DNA of 64,000 bases from Gordionus sp. m RMFG-2023 (Eukaryota > Nematomorpha > Gordioida > Chordodea > Parachordodidae), in contig NC_088775.1 in NCBI RefSeq assembly GCF_954871325.1, positions 73,633,561 to 73,697,560 of the forward strand, written 5' to 3'. The translations under genes and the position numbers were made by a program. Below are positions 25,104 to 36,221 of this stretch, in pieces. Positions within the stretch are counted from its first letter, which is position 1. Every line of letters starts with the position of its first letter. The notes under the pieces are model-generated. The model worked only from the letters and a program-made list of their open reading frames with translations, searched no databases and had not been told where the DNA came from.

Positions 25104-25138
25104 CCTACTTAGAGCCTTCTGCTGAAATCGCATTCCAG
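25104..25138 (+). CDS. Mini-exon, start of an FTP lectin module
   Basis: A 35-nt exon bounded by a strong acceptor (CAATTATTTCCAG at 25,091-25,103) and a near-consensus donor (CAG|GTATGT at 25,139). It enters in phase 1 and leaves in phase 0, reading YLEPSAEIAFQ. The family usually opens a module with a stretch like xPAxQSS, which fits AFQ followed by the next exon's SINKGFNG. It could be chance, but both splice signals are good and the phase matches the next exon. Confidence 0.45.
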
Positions 25139-25546
25139 GTATGTAAGAAAGTGCGCCTATCGAAACATTCTACATTCCCGCTCATAATTTTTAAAATTTA
25201 TAAATTTGGCTATTTTGCAAATTGTTTAAATAGAAATTGAAAATATGAACTGAGCAATAAATGAATATTAAAACTTTATAACATGTTCTCCAACATTTTT
25301 TAACAGATAATCGATATAATTTAAATTTATTTTATTTTTATGGCCCGTTCTAGGCCGTATCTGCAGCTTGTTACAGTTTAATTTATAAATAATATTTAAG
25401 TGGCCATGTAATATAGTTCGAATTAAATTTTATATGATTTCTATCAATTTTGATAAGAAAATTATTTTTACCTTTAAAATGTTCTTAATTATAAATTTAA
25501 ATATTTTCAACCAAACTCCTAAAGAATTCAAGTTAAAAGGATTGAG

Positions 25547-25654
25547 AGTATAAATAAGGGGTTCAATGGAAAAATTGCCGACGATAATATTGAGACATGC
25601 GTGACACTCGAAAATGTATATCATCCTTGGATAGCCATGATATTAGACGATATT
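25547..25654 (+). CDS. FTP lectin module, first half exon
   Basis: After an AG at 25,545-25,546 the frame reads SINKGFNGKIADDNIETCVT and then VYHPWIAMILDD. This follows the first half of fucolectin-type (eel fucolectin/tachylectin/pentraxin, F5-8C-like) modules: a small-residue/Gly run before a conserved Asp, a Cys, then P-W-x-x-x-x-L-D/G. It enters in phase 0, compatible with the mini-exon at 25,104. I could not identify a good donor at the 3' end before the stop near 25,655, so the edge is uncertain and the exon may be decayed. Confidence 0.5.
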
Positions 25655-25787
25655 TAAGGCATTTATTCCAATTTTCAATTTAAAATTTATTTTGGATCTG
25701 AACAAAGTAACTTATTAAAATTTAATATTTTTTGATCTCAAAACGCATATTTTAATTATAAACAATTTGACCTTAAACTTTTAAAAG

Positions 25788-26078
25788 ATCATGGGATTAT
25801 CGAAAAATTGATTATATATACTGGTATGCTGTATCTAGAAAATTTTCAGGAAGTTCACTACGAAGACATATATATAGAAGATGGGAATCTTGAATTTTGT
25901 GCAAAAGTAATCAAGGAAAAATCCAAAGAAACTGACGATTATTTAGAACATAAGATAAACACTATTATAAACTTACAATGCGAAAACCCCGGGAAAGTTA
26001 TTTTATTGTATTTCGACACTAGAGACTTTATGAATTTATCCATTTGCGAAATTTACATTTTTTCCGACTATTACAATG
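25788..26078 (+). CDS. FTP lectin module, second half exon
   Basis: An AG at 25,786-25,787 and a donor AATG|GTATAA at 26,079 bound 291 nt (phase 1 in, phase 1 out). The peptide begins IIEKLIIYTG, includes a lone Cys (LEFCAKV), then NLQCENPGKVILLYFDT and MNLSICEIYIFS. The pair of cysteines, the G-K-V-x-L strand and the closing L-S-I-C-E-I-x-I-F are the signature of the C-terminal half of FTP lectin domains (family norm: LxLCEVEVxG). With the previous exon it would form one full module of roughly 140 residues. Function by family: extracellular binding of fucose or other sugars. The sugar-binding residues cannot be judged without an alignment. Confidence 0.65.
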
Positions 26079-26178
26079 GTATAATCTTTTTAATGATAAT
26101 TAAAATTTTATGATTTTTTGATGTGATTCTTTTCCTAATAAAATATATTACACACAAAGAAAATATTCAAAAAACCAG

Positions 26179-26290
26179 AAAAATTATTATTATCATTTGG
26201 AAAACGGCGGAAACATTGCACCGGAAACAGCCATCGACGGTTTAATACCCCCTAAAAGTGAATCATGCATAACAGCTGATCCAAAAAAAT
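26179..26290 (+). CDS. FTP lectin module, first half exon
   Basis: An acceptor AACCAG (26,173-26,178, phase 0) and a donor AAAT|GTGAAT at 26,291 (phase 1) bound 112 nt. It encodes GGNIAPETAIDG followed by SESCITADPKK, the typical FTP opening with AIDG and the first conserved Cys. The phase-0 entry does not match the phase-1 exit of the exon at 25,788, so a small exon may lie between, or the two belong to different splice forms. It joins the exon at 28,320 in phase. Confidence 0.55.
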
Positions 26291-26477
26291 GTGAATTAGA
26301 TATAATTATTTATTTTATATTGAATTTATTTAAAGCAATCTTAAATAATATAATTTCAAAATTGTTGAATTTTTTTTTTTTTTTTACTAATTTAATATTT
26401 ATTATTTTTAATAAATTTACCCAAACTAAAACTAAATAAAATTTACAGCTAATTTACAGGGTTTCCCATTCAATAGA

Positions 26478-26548
26478 AACGTCCTGATAAAAAAGGAAAA
26501 GTCTGATCAACAAAGGAAAAGTCTGATCAACAAAGGAAAAGGCCCGAT
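26478..26548. repeat. Short tandem repeat
   Basis: About three and a half units of GTCTGATCAACAAAGGAAAA, the outer ones diverged. Confidence 0.8.
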
Positions 26549-26846
26549 CAAAAAATAAAAATCATTATTTATTATATATTTTGTATATTTTTTTAAAAAA
26601 AACTTTATAATTTTTTTGTTGTCGTTAATAATCCTGAAATATCATTTTTTTGAATTTTTTTTCTTTAATTTGTGATTATTTTTAATCTTTTCTTTCTAAA
26701 TTTTTCTAACCCTGTGATCTCTCTTTATTTTAATTTTTGCCGTTTTAAGTCGAAAGATAAAAATAAATTTTTACCGTTTTTCAATGATTCCGGGCAAGGT
26801 TTTTATGGTTTTTTTAGAAAAGAAAATAAATAAGGTAATTTTTTTA

Positions 26847-28119
26847 AGAGTTGTTAATCGCTACTTTTAAAAGTAGCGCGCTACCGCTATCGCTATTTAT
26901 CAAAAAAATTAGCGCGCTACCGCTATCGCTATTTGTCAAAAAAGTAGCGCGCTATTAGCTACTATTTTTTAAAAGTAGCTTTAGCTACTTTTTATAAAAA
27001 AAAATTTATAAAAAATTTTTATTTTTTGCTAATAATGTTATTGTATAGTAAATATATAAAAATCAACATTTATAAATATTAAAATATAGTTAAGTTTTGA
27101 TCAAAAAAAATTTATGTAATAAAAATAAATTTATGGTAATTTGTTGCATTTTATAAGTTTTTACCTTGTCTAATGTGTCTAACTATCTGCCGTGGTACAT
27201 ATATATGATATCTTTGATAACTCTACTATTAGAGCATCTTTCATCACTTTAAAGTTATCTGCTATTTTATACATTAGTGTCTGGCGATATAAAATTGTTG
27301 TACCAGTGGATAGATTTTTAATCATCATGGTAAATGATTTTATAAACCAAGGACATTGGCTGAACGTGAACTGCATCAATTATAAAATCAACAATAACTA
27401 TCAGCCAATTTCTGAGAAATATTGGCATTTGTATTATTAATTAATTTGGTTTGAATTGAATTAGTCTTTTTGGATGTAGAGTCGCCTATACCAAAATTAT
27501 TTAGATGTTTCTCCATTTCCTTAAAACTATTGGCATGAACAGTCTTATAAAATAAATACTATTAGAATGTAAAAATGACAATTTAGACTTTAGGTGTTTC
27601 TTGAGGTTATAACTGGATTGATTTGAGGAAATATTTTTTTTACATTTTAAACAAATAAATTTGAAGCCAGTTTTGGTTTTTATATTTATTTTAAAAAATT
27701 TTTCAAATCTAGGGAATGGGATATTTGTCTTATAGCTATTAAGAACATTTTCTTCCCTAGTATCTTCCATTTCATTAATATCATTATCTGAATCCTTTCA
27801 ACGATTTGGATATCCATAGGCGATGACATTTTAAATTATTAACACGTGATTTAGGTTTATAATACAAATGAAAATATAAATTACAAATTGAAAATATATT
27901 TCAATTTCAAAATTAATTAATAAATCATAAAAATTATAATTAATTATGATATTATATTTAAATTTTCATGTTTATACACCTTCATTATGTTTTTTTGAAA
28001 ACTTTCAAAAAAAGTAGCGCGCCGCTAAAAAATTAAATAATTACAAAAAAAGTAGCCGCTATTAGCTATAGCTACTAAAAAAGATAGCGCGCTAAGTAGC
28101 GCGCTACTTTAACAACTCT
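26847..28119 (-). mobile_element. hAT deletion derivative with GTAGCGCGCTAC end repeats
   Basis: Left end AGAGTTGTTAATCGCTAC and right end GTAGCGCGCTACTTTAACAACTCT are inverted. Multiple copies of GTAGCGCGCTA and CGCTATCGCTA lie at both subterminal regions, as hAT transposase-binding repeats do. On the minus strand 27,501-27,770 encodes a BED-type zinc finger (FKFICLKCKKNISSNQSSYN, then LKKHL). A following piece (about 27,379-27,179) resembles the region just before the first catalytic Asp (KDALIVELSKISYICTTADS). The rest of the transposase is missing. No clean 8-bp duplication. The element sits in a presumed intron of the lectin gene. Confidence 0.8.
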
Positions 28120-28319
28120 GGATGTCAGAAATTTTTTTTTAACTCTCGATTATACTTTTCATAAAATATAAAATTCATCCTAAAATTATTGAGTATTTAT
28201 TTTATCAAATAATAAAAATATTTATTTAAAAAAATATTTTGGAGGTATATACCAACCTTTTTAAATATTGAAGAAAAAATTTAAAAAATTCAAAGATATG
28301 TTCTTTTTTATGAACTTAG

Positions 28320-28412
28320 TTCGAATGAACGAGAAAGATAGGGAATTGACATTTTTTAAAATTATTTTAATATATGATGTTCGAATCGAAACGAATATAA
28401 AAAATGTTATTT
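28320..28412 (+). CDS. FTP lectin module, middle exon (3' edge uncertain)
   Basis: The acceptor ATGAACTTAG (to 28,319) enters in phase 1 and joins the exon ending at 26,290 exactly. The frame reads RMNEKDRELTFFKIILIYDV and then RIETNIKNV. The K-I-I-L-I-Y stretch matches the FTP strand usually written I-x-x-V-x-I-Y. Candidate donors are AAAAAT|GTTATT near 28,400 and ACAT|GTTTTT near 28,412. The exon pair is split by the hAT at 26,847-28,119. Confidence 0.45.
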
Positions 28413-28547
28413 ACACATGTTTTTTTTCTATCGTTCAGTGTGATCCTGTATTATTTAATGTAATAGGCCTATTAAATTGTAGTTGATGTTTTATTATTAA
28501 TAATGCTAATAATTAGAATAATGTTTTTTTTTCAAATAATATAATAG

Positions 28548-28646
28548 CAATATACCATTGGATCATTCATTTTGGTTACGATGTGAATAATAAAGAAGTC
28601 TCGATCGATATCAATAATGTAATCATATACCAAGGGGAGCTTTCGA
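28548..28646 (+). CDS. FTP lectin module, middle exon
   Basis: Phase-1 exon of 99 nt between AATAG| (28,547) and TTCGA|GTAACC (28,647). It reads IYHWIIHFGYDVNNKEVSID and then INNVIIYQGEL. H-W-I-I-H-F-G and I-N-N-V-I-I-Y-Q match the WWxVDLG...IxxVxIY core of FTP lectins. It joins in phase to the exon at 28,743 across a 96-nt intron. Because the same core is already present in the exon at 28,320, this belongs to a further module. Confidence 0.55.
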
Positions 28647-28742
28647 GTAACCAAAATATAAGATTTTAAAACGAATTTGATAAAAAAATTTTATTTAAAA
28701 AAAAAAATTTTATCGGGAAAACCTATCCCGATATCAAATTAG

Positions 28743-28823
28743 ACTTCGTAGCAAGGGCTAGCTTTAGTTACAAAAATTGGACACTTTTTGATCCCATATG
28801 TTTCGATTATATTGATTACGAGG
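28743..28823 (+). CDS. FTP lectin module, middle-to-late exon
   Basis: Phase-1 exon of 81 nt between AAATTAG| (28,742) and GAGG|GTAAAT (28,824). It reads FVARASFSYKNWTLFDPICF and then DYIDYEG, matching the NF/W...C...G stretch that precedes the last strands of FTP domains. The following C-terminal piece would be expected downstream; the exon at 31,677 is a candidate, but its phase does not match directly. Confidence 0.5.
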
Positions 28824-31676
28824 GTAAATACGTCGAAAAGATGAGATTCTAGTTTGGATTTTTATTTATTTATTTCTATATGTGTCTCGTCCCTTAATTT
28901 TTGGTTTTACTTATCCTTTTATTATAAATGAGAAAATCGAGTTTAAAGATTTGAATCATTATTTTTTGCGTAAAAATTGACAAAAATTGAAATAAATTTT
29001 AGAGTTCAGCATTAAAAATATTTCGTATTTTAAAATTTTAAAATAAATAAATGGGTCATATAGTTTTTTAACGGTAATTATATAATATGATGCAATCAAC
29101 ATATATAAATTAAGAGTTATTAAACAGAACCAAAAAATTTTTAAAATGCAATAACACCCATTTGAATATATGTATATTATATTAACCATACCCTCATTTT
29201 TCTAACCTTTATACGATCCCTTGAATCCTTAGCTACTTGATCAAGTAGGTTTTTAGGAAAAAATGGGTTCTCTCAGGAATTAAACAATTGATCTTTACCT
29301 TACTCCCTATCGACCATCGGGCTGTAACTCATTCAAGGTCTTTAATCTAAGCCAAACAAACTAATTCAGAACAATTTTTTTTTGTATATAAATTTAATTT
29401 ACGACATAATGTAATATTTTTATAAAAATACATTTAAAAAACTAATAAAGTTTAACGTTAAATTATTACCCGTTTTGATACCTTCAAAATATAGATAAAA
29501 CATAAAAAATTGGGCTGGCCTATTTGAATTTGTTTATTCACTTACTGCTAAACTTTTTGTTTATTCACTTTCTGCTAAACTTTCCCTTTGAATCAATTTG
29601 TAAAATACAGCCAAAAATTATTCAAAATAAATTTTAAAAATTCGAGCAGGGCCACTAAAATTCTCCAAAAATTCCTGACTAGTTTTACATATTCCGGTAG
29701 ATCTCTGATAACATATTTAAAAACTTTATTAGCATAACAATTCAATAAAAAGATAATAATATAAAATTTTAAAAATAAAAATGAGATAATTTATACCCTT
29801 CTATACATAATTTTGATTGGATAAATTTTTATTTAAAATTTGGACAATATCGAAAACTCTTTTATTTTGTCGAGGAGAGCAGAGCACACCGATTTTTAAG
29901 CTATATCCTTAGGGGCTTAGCAAATCTTGGTTAGTTCGTCTTTTCTAATTTTAAAAAATTGATTTTGAAAATCGTTTTACATCGTGTACTGAACTTCCAA
30001 TGACATCATGCCTCACCCTCCCCAAGCTAATAACGAGACCCCTATGGGGTTCTTCACGGCGCAGTTACTACCTTCCTGAAAGTGGTAAGTCATTGAATCA
30101 TTGGGAATTTTTTATTATAAATAAACTTGATTTTTTATTTATTTGAATTGGGTCGATTTGAAAAAGGCCCGATAAATATTTTAACCAAAATAATATTAAT
30201 TAAGCCCCGAGATTTGGAAAATAGAGGTCCAAACCTTTCTGCTATCTTTGAGCAAAATCTCCAGGCTTACATAAAATAATATTGCTTAAAATCTAAATCA
30301 GGCTGTTTTAAATACTACCCAAATCGGACTGTTTAACAACACTAATTTGAATGAACATGTAAAAATTGCTAATTTCAATAAAACAATAAAGTTGTATTCA
30401 ATTTTTTAACCACTTTACCCTGGTGCTTAGCCATTTTACGCTGGTTTGGGAGAGAAAATAGCGCACTTCACAAAATTAATCGTAGCTCCAAAAGTATTAT
30501 AGGCTAAGAACTACACTTTATTTTTTATTCTATAGGCTAGGAATTGGGCTGATAAAACGATAATGTATTCTGATTTGCTTTCTAAATTTTTATGGTAAAA
30601 ATGCAAAATGTCAATCGTTTTATCTCGGTCTACTATTTATTTAAAATTAAATTATGATAAAAATAGATCAAAGAATGGTGGATATAATTTGCAGTATCAT
30701 TTTCACATTCACTACCACGTCACTAGAGGCAAAATCATGTAATATAAATATCGTCATATTATAGGCTGAACATCACTAACGTAAATGACATCTTTCGCCA
30801 TCGCCGTCATATTAATTGTTCGAAATTCATTTATTTCTTATTTTACTTAGTTTAACCTATAACAAGGCTCTTCAATCCCATTCTTTTTATAAGTGCCTTT
30901 TAATTTAATTCTTTTGGAGTATAAATCTGTTTTAAAAATTGCATTAATTCCTCACTAAAACATTTTGTTGGTTGTATAGCCGCTAATTTAATGCAATAAA
31001 AAATAGTTTAATTTTGTAGCTTAATGAATATTACCGTGTGATACTTGTGATTCGCAGAAATGGTAGCGATTTCTTGTAAAGGTACTCTTTTCATAATGCA
31101 ATTGAGTCATAAAACTCACCCTCCTTACTATTCTAAGGACTTTATTTCTAAATACCCTCCCCCCCTTCTCATGATAGAGGTCACTGAGTACCTATCCTGT
31201 GAATTTAAATTTTGCCGTGAACTTTTGAATTTATATTAATTTGTATCCATGTATATATATTAACTATTTATTTATATATATATCAATCAAATTTAAAAAA
31301 AAATACCACAAAAATTTATGGGGAAATTATATAAATTCATGAAGTAGGTATACTCTCTACATTATGGAAAATATATCCGACAAAATCAGGTCCTTCTAAA
31401 TAAATAAAACCCGGACTATAAATTATTTAAGTTTTAAAGATTTGCTAAAAAAACCCCTACGATATATAAATATATTTAATTTTAACCAAACTCCAATTTT
31501 TTCTATATCAAATATTTTTAGAATAATCCATTTCTCATTGTTTGTTGATATTATAGTTATTTGACACGATAAGAAAACAAATTAATCGATAAGGATGAAT
31601 TACTATAGAATTAACGATTACAATAAAATTTATTTATAATCCTTAATAATTGACGTGCTTATTATACTATTATTAG
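28824..31676. other. Presumed intron with repeat copies
   Basis: No coding frame found. It holds a MITE A copy (about 30,146-30,342) and, directly after it, the right two-thirds of a family C element (about 30,380-30,640, TATGGTAAAAATGCAAAATG ... TCTCGGTCT). A poly-C tract lies near 31,150. Confidence 0.5.
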
Positions 31677-31789
31677 TTATCCTAAACATATAAAGAATTG
31701 TATGGGAACTACTTTTATAATATCCTCCAAAGGACCCGATTTTTTGAAATTGTGCGAAGTAGAAATCTTTACGTTCACCCATTTTCAAA
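31677..31789 (+). CDS. FTP lectin module, C-terminal exon
   Basis: Acceptor CTATTATTAG (to 31,676) and donor TCAAA|GTAAAA at 31,790. The peptide is HIKNCMGTTFIISSKGPDFL followed by KLCEVEIFT. The closing L-K-L-C-E-V-E-I-F is the clearest FTP signature in the window. It needs phase 2 at entry, so either the preceding exon is unseen or the acceptor differs. Confidence 0.6.
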
Positions 31790-33993
31790 GTAAAATATTT
31801 TATTTTAATAGATATTTAAATGTTGTAATGTATTCTTTCCTGCTTTTATGTATATATTTGTTTAATAAACACAGTATAACCATAGACAAAGGGGGAGCAG
31901 ATCTCCCCTTTGGTAATGTTTTCCAAATATCATTTTAGTTAAAATTACCTCTTCCCCATTCCCGCTCCCCTATTCAAAAAAAAATAAATGCATATCTAAT
32001 TATAAAGATAAACAATAAAAAATTTTTGAAAGGGCACTATATCATTAAATCACTACATTGTAATTACACATTTTAGCCGTTTGGGCCAATTTTTAACCTG
32101 CATAAAAATCAGCTAAACTAAATGCTGAAATATATTATTTTGGTCTGGACTTTCTTAAAAATATAGCATCCTAAATTCGAAAGAAAATGATATAAATTAA
32201 AGCGTTTCCCCGACACGCTGTTGTAGATTGAGCCGAACTAATCGTCATTTAGCCATTTCTCAACTATACCCGGAACCTCCAAAAACATAGTAGAACCTTA
32301 GAATCTTATCAAAACCTTCAACCTTTAAAAAACACATAGAAAAATATATATGGCTATTTTAAAATTAACCAATTGCGAAGTATATGCAATAAATAAGCAT
32401 AAATTTTATTTAGTTATTTACACATGCCAGGCCCATATGCAGAGGGAGGGCAAGAAGACAACTCCCCCCCCCCTCCCTCCCCCCTAGTCCCAAAGTCAAA
32501 AAATTTAGATGCTGGAAATATTTTTCAAAAATATTACTGTTTTTTAATTATTAATTATTAATTATATTCTATATTAATTATTCCAAACTTCTATATCATA
32601 TATATTCCAATTTACATTTATTTATCATAATAACAGCAGAAATAAACACGCTATTAATTAATTCTATGAATTAATATCGATTGCAAATTTTCTTTGGCGT
32701 TATTTTTATCTACCATTTTAAAATTTACCGTTAATCATTAGAAACATTTTCCTGCAAAACTAAGGAGAATATTTAGAAAAAGGGACATCGATTTGATTGC
32801 GACTATGAGAATAGCTGAAAGCATTATATTTGAACCTGAGGAAATTAGGGTGACGAATTTCATCATAAATTATATGTCATTGTTGAGTAATCAGTCAAAG
32901 AATTAAAGTAAATCGCGTTATCCCCACTTGATAATTTTATAGGGCCGTTCCATGTAAAATCGATCAAAAAAGGCACTTTTCGGCCGACCCCTTTTAAAAT
33001 TGTTAAATATTACTGGAATTATTTAGATAGGTAAAAGAATGAGAAAGCCGTTTATTTTAGCTCGCTAGCACACCTGGTTCTCGAGATATAGGGGCTCAAA
33101 GGTACAAAAGAGAGCCACTTTGGAATCTGTAAAATTTTTAAAATGCTTATATCTCATAAACTCTTTATAGTAAAAAAAATTATAATAAATCATTTTGTAG
33201 GTAAAAAATTTCTCTAATGGGTTAACAAAATAATGAAGATTGGCGCCATTATAGGCTTTTAACATTCGGTTTACCTAAATTGCTTTACCTGTAGTTTTAA
33301 GCAAAATAGTGAGTTTGTTCTCGAATTTTTTTTTTGCTTTTTATTTAGACACCTTTTATAAATATATATACGATGTCAAAACCTTGGCGACGCCATCGAC
33401 TTTTCCGAAATATACATTTTTACCAAAAATTGGAGAAAAAAGTAGATGACGCTAATGGTTAAAAAATATTATTCTTAATGAAAATGAAAATATTGATACG
33501 TTTATAAGAATTGTGATAAAATTTTCCAGTTCTGCCCCCCCCCTCTCACTATCCTTAAAATGTTTTACATTTTTTAGATCTATACTTTGCTACTATAGCG
33601 AGCAAATGACTTATTAGCTCGATAATATATAACAGCTGCAGTAAAAACGAATATTTTAATAGGCATATATTCGACTATATTTTACAAAATAAATTTTAAA
33701 ACGATCTCTCTTTCTGCGAAATAATTTTAACCTGTCCATTCAGATTAATTTTATCGTCTGTTTACCAATAACAATCTGGATTTGGAGAGTGCAAAAACAT
33801 GTATTATAGGTGTAGATCAATTAATATTTTATTCTATATCACAGATGGACGTACCAAATATTAAAATGTTGCAACCCATTTAATCTACAGAGACATGCTT
33901 ATTATCGCGTGAATCTAAGAAAGATTCTACCCTGTATGACCTAAAAAAATTTACCATTCAATTTAGATATGTTAATATGCTCTACATGGCCAC

Positions 33994-36221
33994 TGAAAAG
34001 AATAAGGACACTAACGATATAGCGCGAGGTTCGAGTCAGTAAAAATATATTTTATTAACTAACTTCATTCTCTTTTCTTAAGGTATATATATATTTTCTA
34101 TAAATATAAATTAGAATATATATAAAAACAAAAAGTAAGGTTACGAATAATAATAAGTAATGTAAGTTGAATTACAAAAATAAAAAGTTGAATTGAAAAG
34201 ATAAATTTGAATTCATAAAAAGTAATACAAGTTGAATTTGAATTCCTAACCAAATAAAAATATAATGAATGTATGCAATATAAATTAAAATATATTACTA
34301 TTCAAAAACCAATATTTTAATTTATTAATTCCTATAATGTAACATTCTCCCTCTTCTACAAGCCTTCCCATAGTTTCATCTAAGAAGTCATAGAGAGTTT
34401 GTTGTTCAAGTGGTTTATCGTTTTGGTTGTCAATGTTGCATAAGTCATTAATCGTTGGTTTGTTTAAATCGATTTTGTACTTTGGTTTGTTCCAATCGCA
34501 AGCTTGATATCCTTATCGTAAGTTGTCTCCATTAATCATAGCTTGCTTGGTAGTATTTTATTAATCATAGCTTATTTGGTAGTACTCAATTGTTGTTATT
34601 ATTATTTTTCAAAATTGTTATTAGCATCAATAAGTTGCGAATAATAAGAAATAATAGTTCATCAAATTGGATATAAAAATAAGTGAAGAATGATAAATCA
34701 ATAAGATTGTTACATAAAATTTTCAGCGTTTTAAGTTTTTGCGTTTTAGTGTTCAATTAATTTTTTGCGTTTTAGTCTCCAATTTATTTTTTCGCGTTTT
34801 AGTCTCTAATTTATTTTTTCGCGTTTTAGTATTAAATTTATTTATATTTATAAATTAATTTTTTCAATCCTGAGGAAGATATGCAAATAAAATATTATTC
34901 ACAAAGATATGCAAATAAAATATTATTCACATTTCCCTCTTTTAAAAAAAAAAATTTAAATTTCACAACCTAGTTTTAATTCAAAGTGTTATTTTTAATA
35001 TATTTATATAAAATGAAGATGTAACATAACCAATTGTCTTCAAAAGCTTTATTTCAAAAACATTTTTATCACATTAAGTATTACTTATAAGGGTTATATA
35101 AATCAATCATGTGATTTAAACCTTTTAATTCATATGTTTTAATTACTTTTTAATATATTTAAAATTAAAGCTTTATCGTTTAGGATTTTTAATGATTTAT
35201 ATTTAATTATATCTAAGAATTCATCTTTAGGTTTAGTTAATTTATAACAATTGGTCATCATTCAAGAAACTTTTTGTGTATTCAAATATATCCATTATGA
35301 TTTTACATTTTAGTATCAATATTTCACTAAGAAATTAAGTAAATAATTTTTTAAAGGCTTTTTGTGTGTTCAAATATCTCCATTATGATTTTACATTTTA
35401 GTGATTTTAAAAATTTATAACAAGCCTTTATCCCGGCATAAAATTTTAATTTATAATAAGTTTTCTTCTTACGTGGATTAGAATAATAAGTAATCATCAT
35501 TGGTCTCTCAATATAGAATTCATAACCTATTGTTCAACTTCCATATCAGTTCTTTCTAGGTTGTCACATTAGGTTAGGTGCTGGTTATCATATTCCAGTC
35601 CAACATCCAGAGCCAGGACACCATGAAGAAAGAAGCTTTTTGCATGAAAGAACGTGCTAAGGTTTGATTCTTGGTCATCTCCATAGATTAGATAGTCATC
35701 TCAGTAGATTAGGCATTGGTCATATCAATAGATTAGGCAGTCACAATAGATAAGGTAGTCATAATAGGTAGTCATCTCCATAGGTTAAGCAGTCTCCATA
35801 GGTTAGATAGTCATCTCAGTAGATTAGGCAGTCATCTTTTTCTAGTCCACCACCTAGAGCCAGGACACCATGAAAAGAATAAGGACACTAACGATATAGC
35901 GCGAGGTTCGAGTCAGTAAAAATATATTTTATTAACTAACTTCATTCTCTTTTCTTAAGGTATATATATATTTTCTATAAATATAAATTAGAATATATAT
36001 AAAAACAAAAAGTAAGGTTACGAAAAATAATAAGTAATGTAAGTTGAATTACAAAAATAAAAAGTTGAATTGAAAAGATAAATTTGAATTCATAAAAAGT
36101 AATACAAGTTGAATTTGAATTCCTAACCAAATAAAAATATAATGAATGTATGCAATATAAATTAAAATATATTACTATTCAAAAACCAATATTTTAATTT
36201 ATTAATTCCTATAATGTAACA
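33994..36221 (-). mobile_element. Young non-autonomous LTR retrotransposon
   Basis: Direct repeats of 351 bp at 33,994-34,344 and 35,871-36,221 appear to differ at a single base, so the insertion is young. Read on the minus strand the LTR begins TGTTACATTATAGG and ends CTTTTCA. A primer-binding site TGGTGTCCTGGCTCT (35,856-35,870) follows the 5' LTR. A purine tract AGAAGAGGGAGAA precedes the 3' LTR. GCCAC/GCGAC flank the element as a likely 5-bp target duplication. The 1.5-kb interior has no gag or pol and is mostly tandem repeats, so it looks structurally whole but non-coding (TRIM/LARD-like) and would depend on another element's proteins. Confidence 0.88.
34525..35870. repeat. Tandem repeats inside the LTR element
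   Basis: Several arrays: four GCGTTTTAGTCTCTAATTTA-type units (about 34,735-34,835); a 27-bp doublet (about 34,878-34,932); TCCATTATGATTTTACATTT twice (about 35,290 and 35,380); TAGATTAGGCAGTCATCTC-type units (about 35,680-35,840). The primer-binding-site block AGAGCCAGGACACCATGAA also occurs twice (about 35,609 and 35,856). Confidence 0.8.

Noticed and set aside
26860-28115. GTAGCGCGCTA clusters as a CRISPR-like array
   Set aside because: No regular spacer length, and the genome is eukaryotic; they are inverted subterminal repeats of a hAT.
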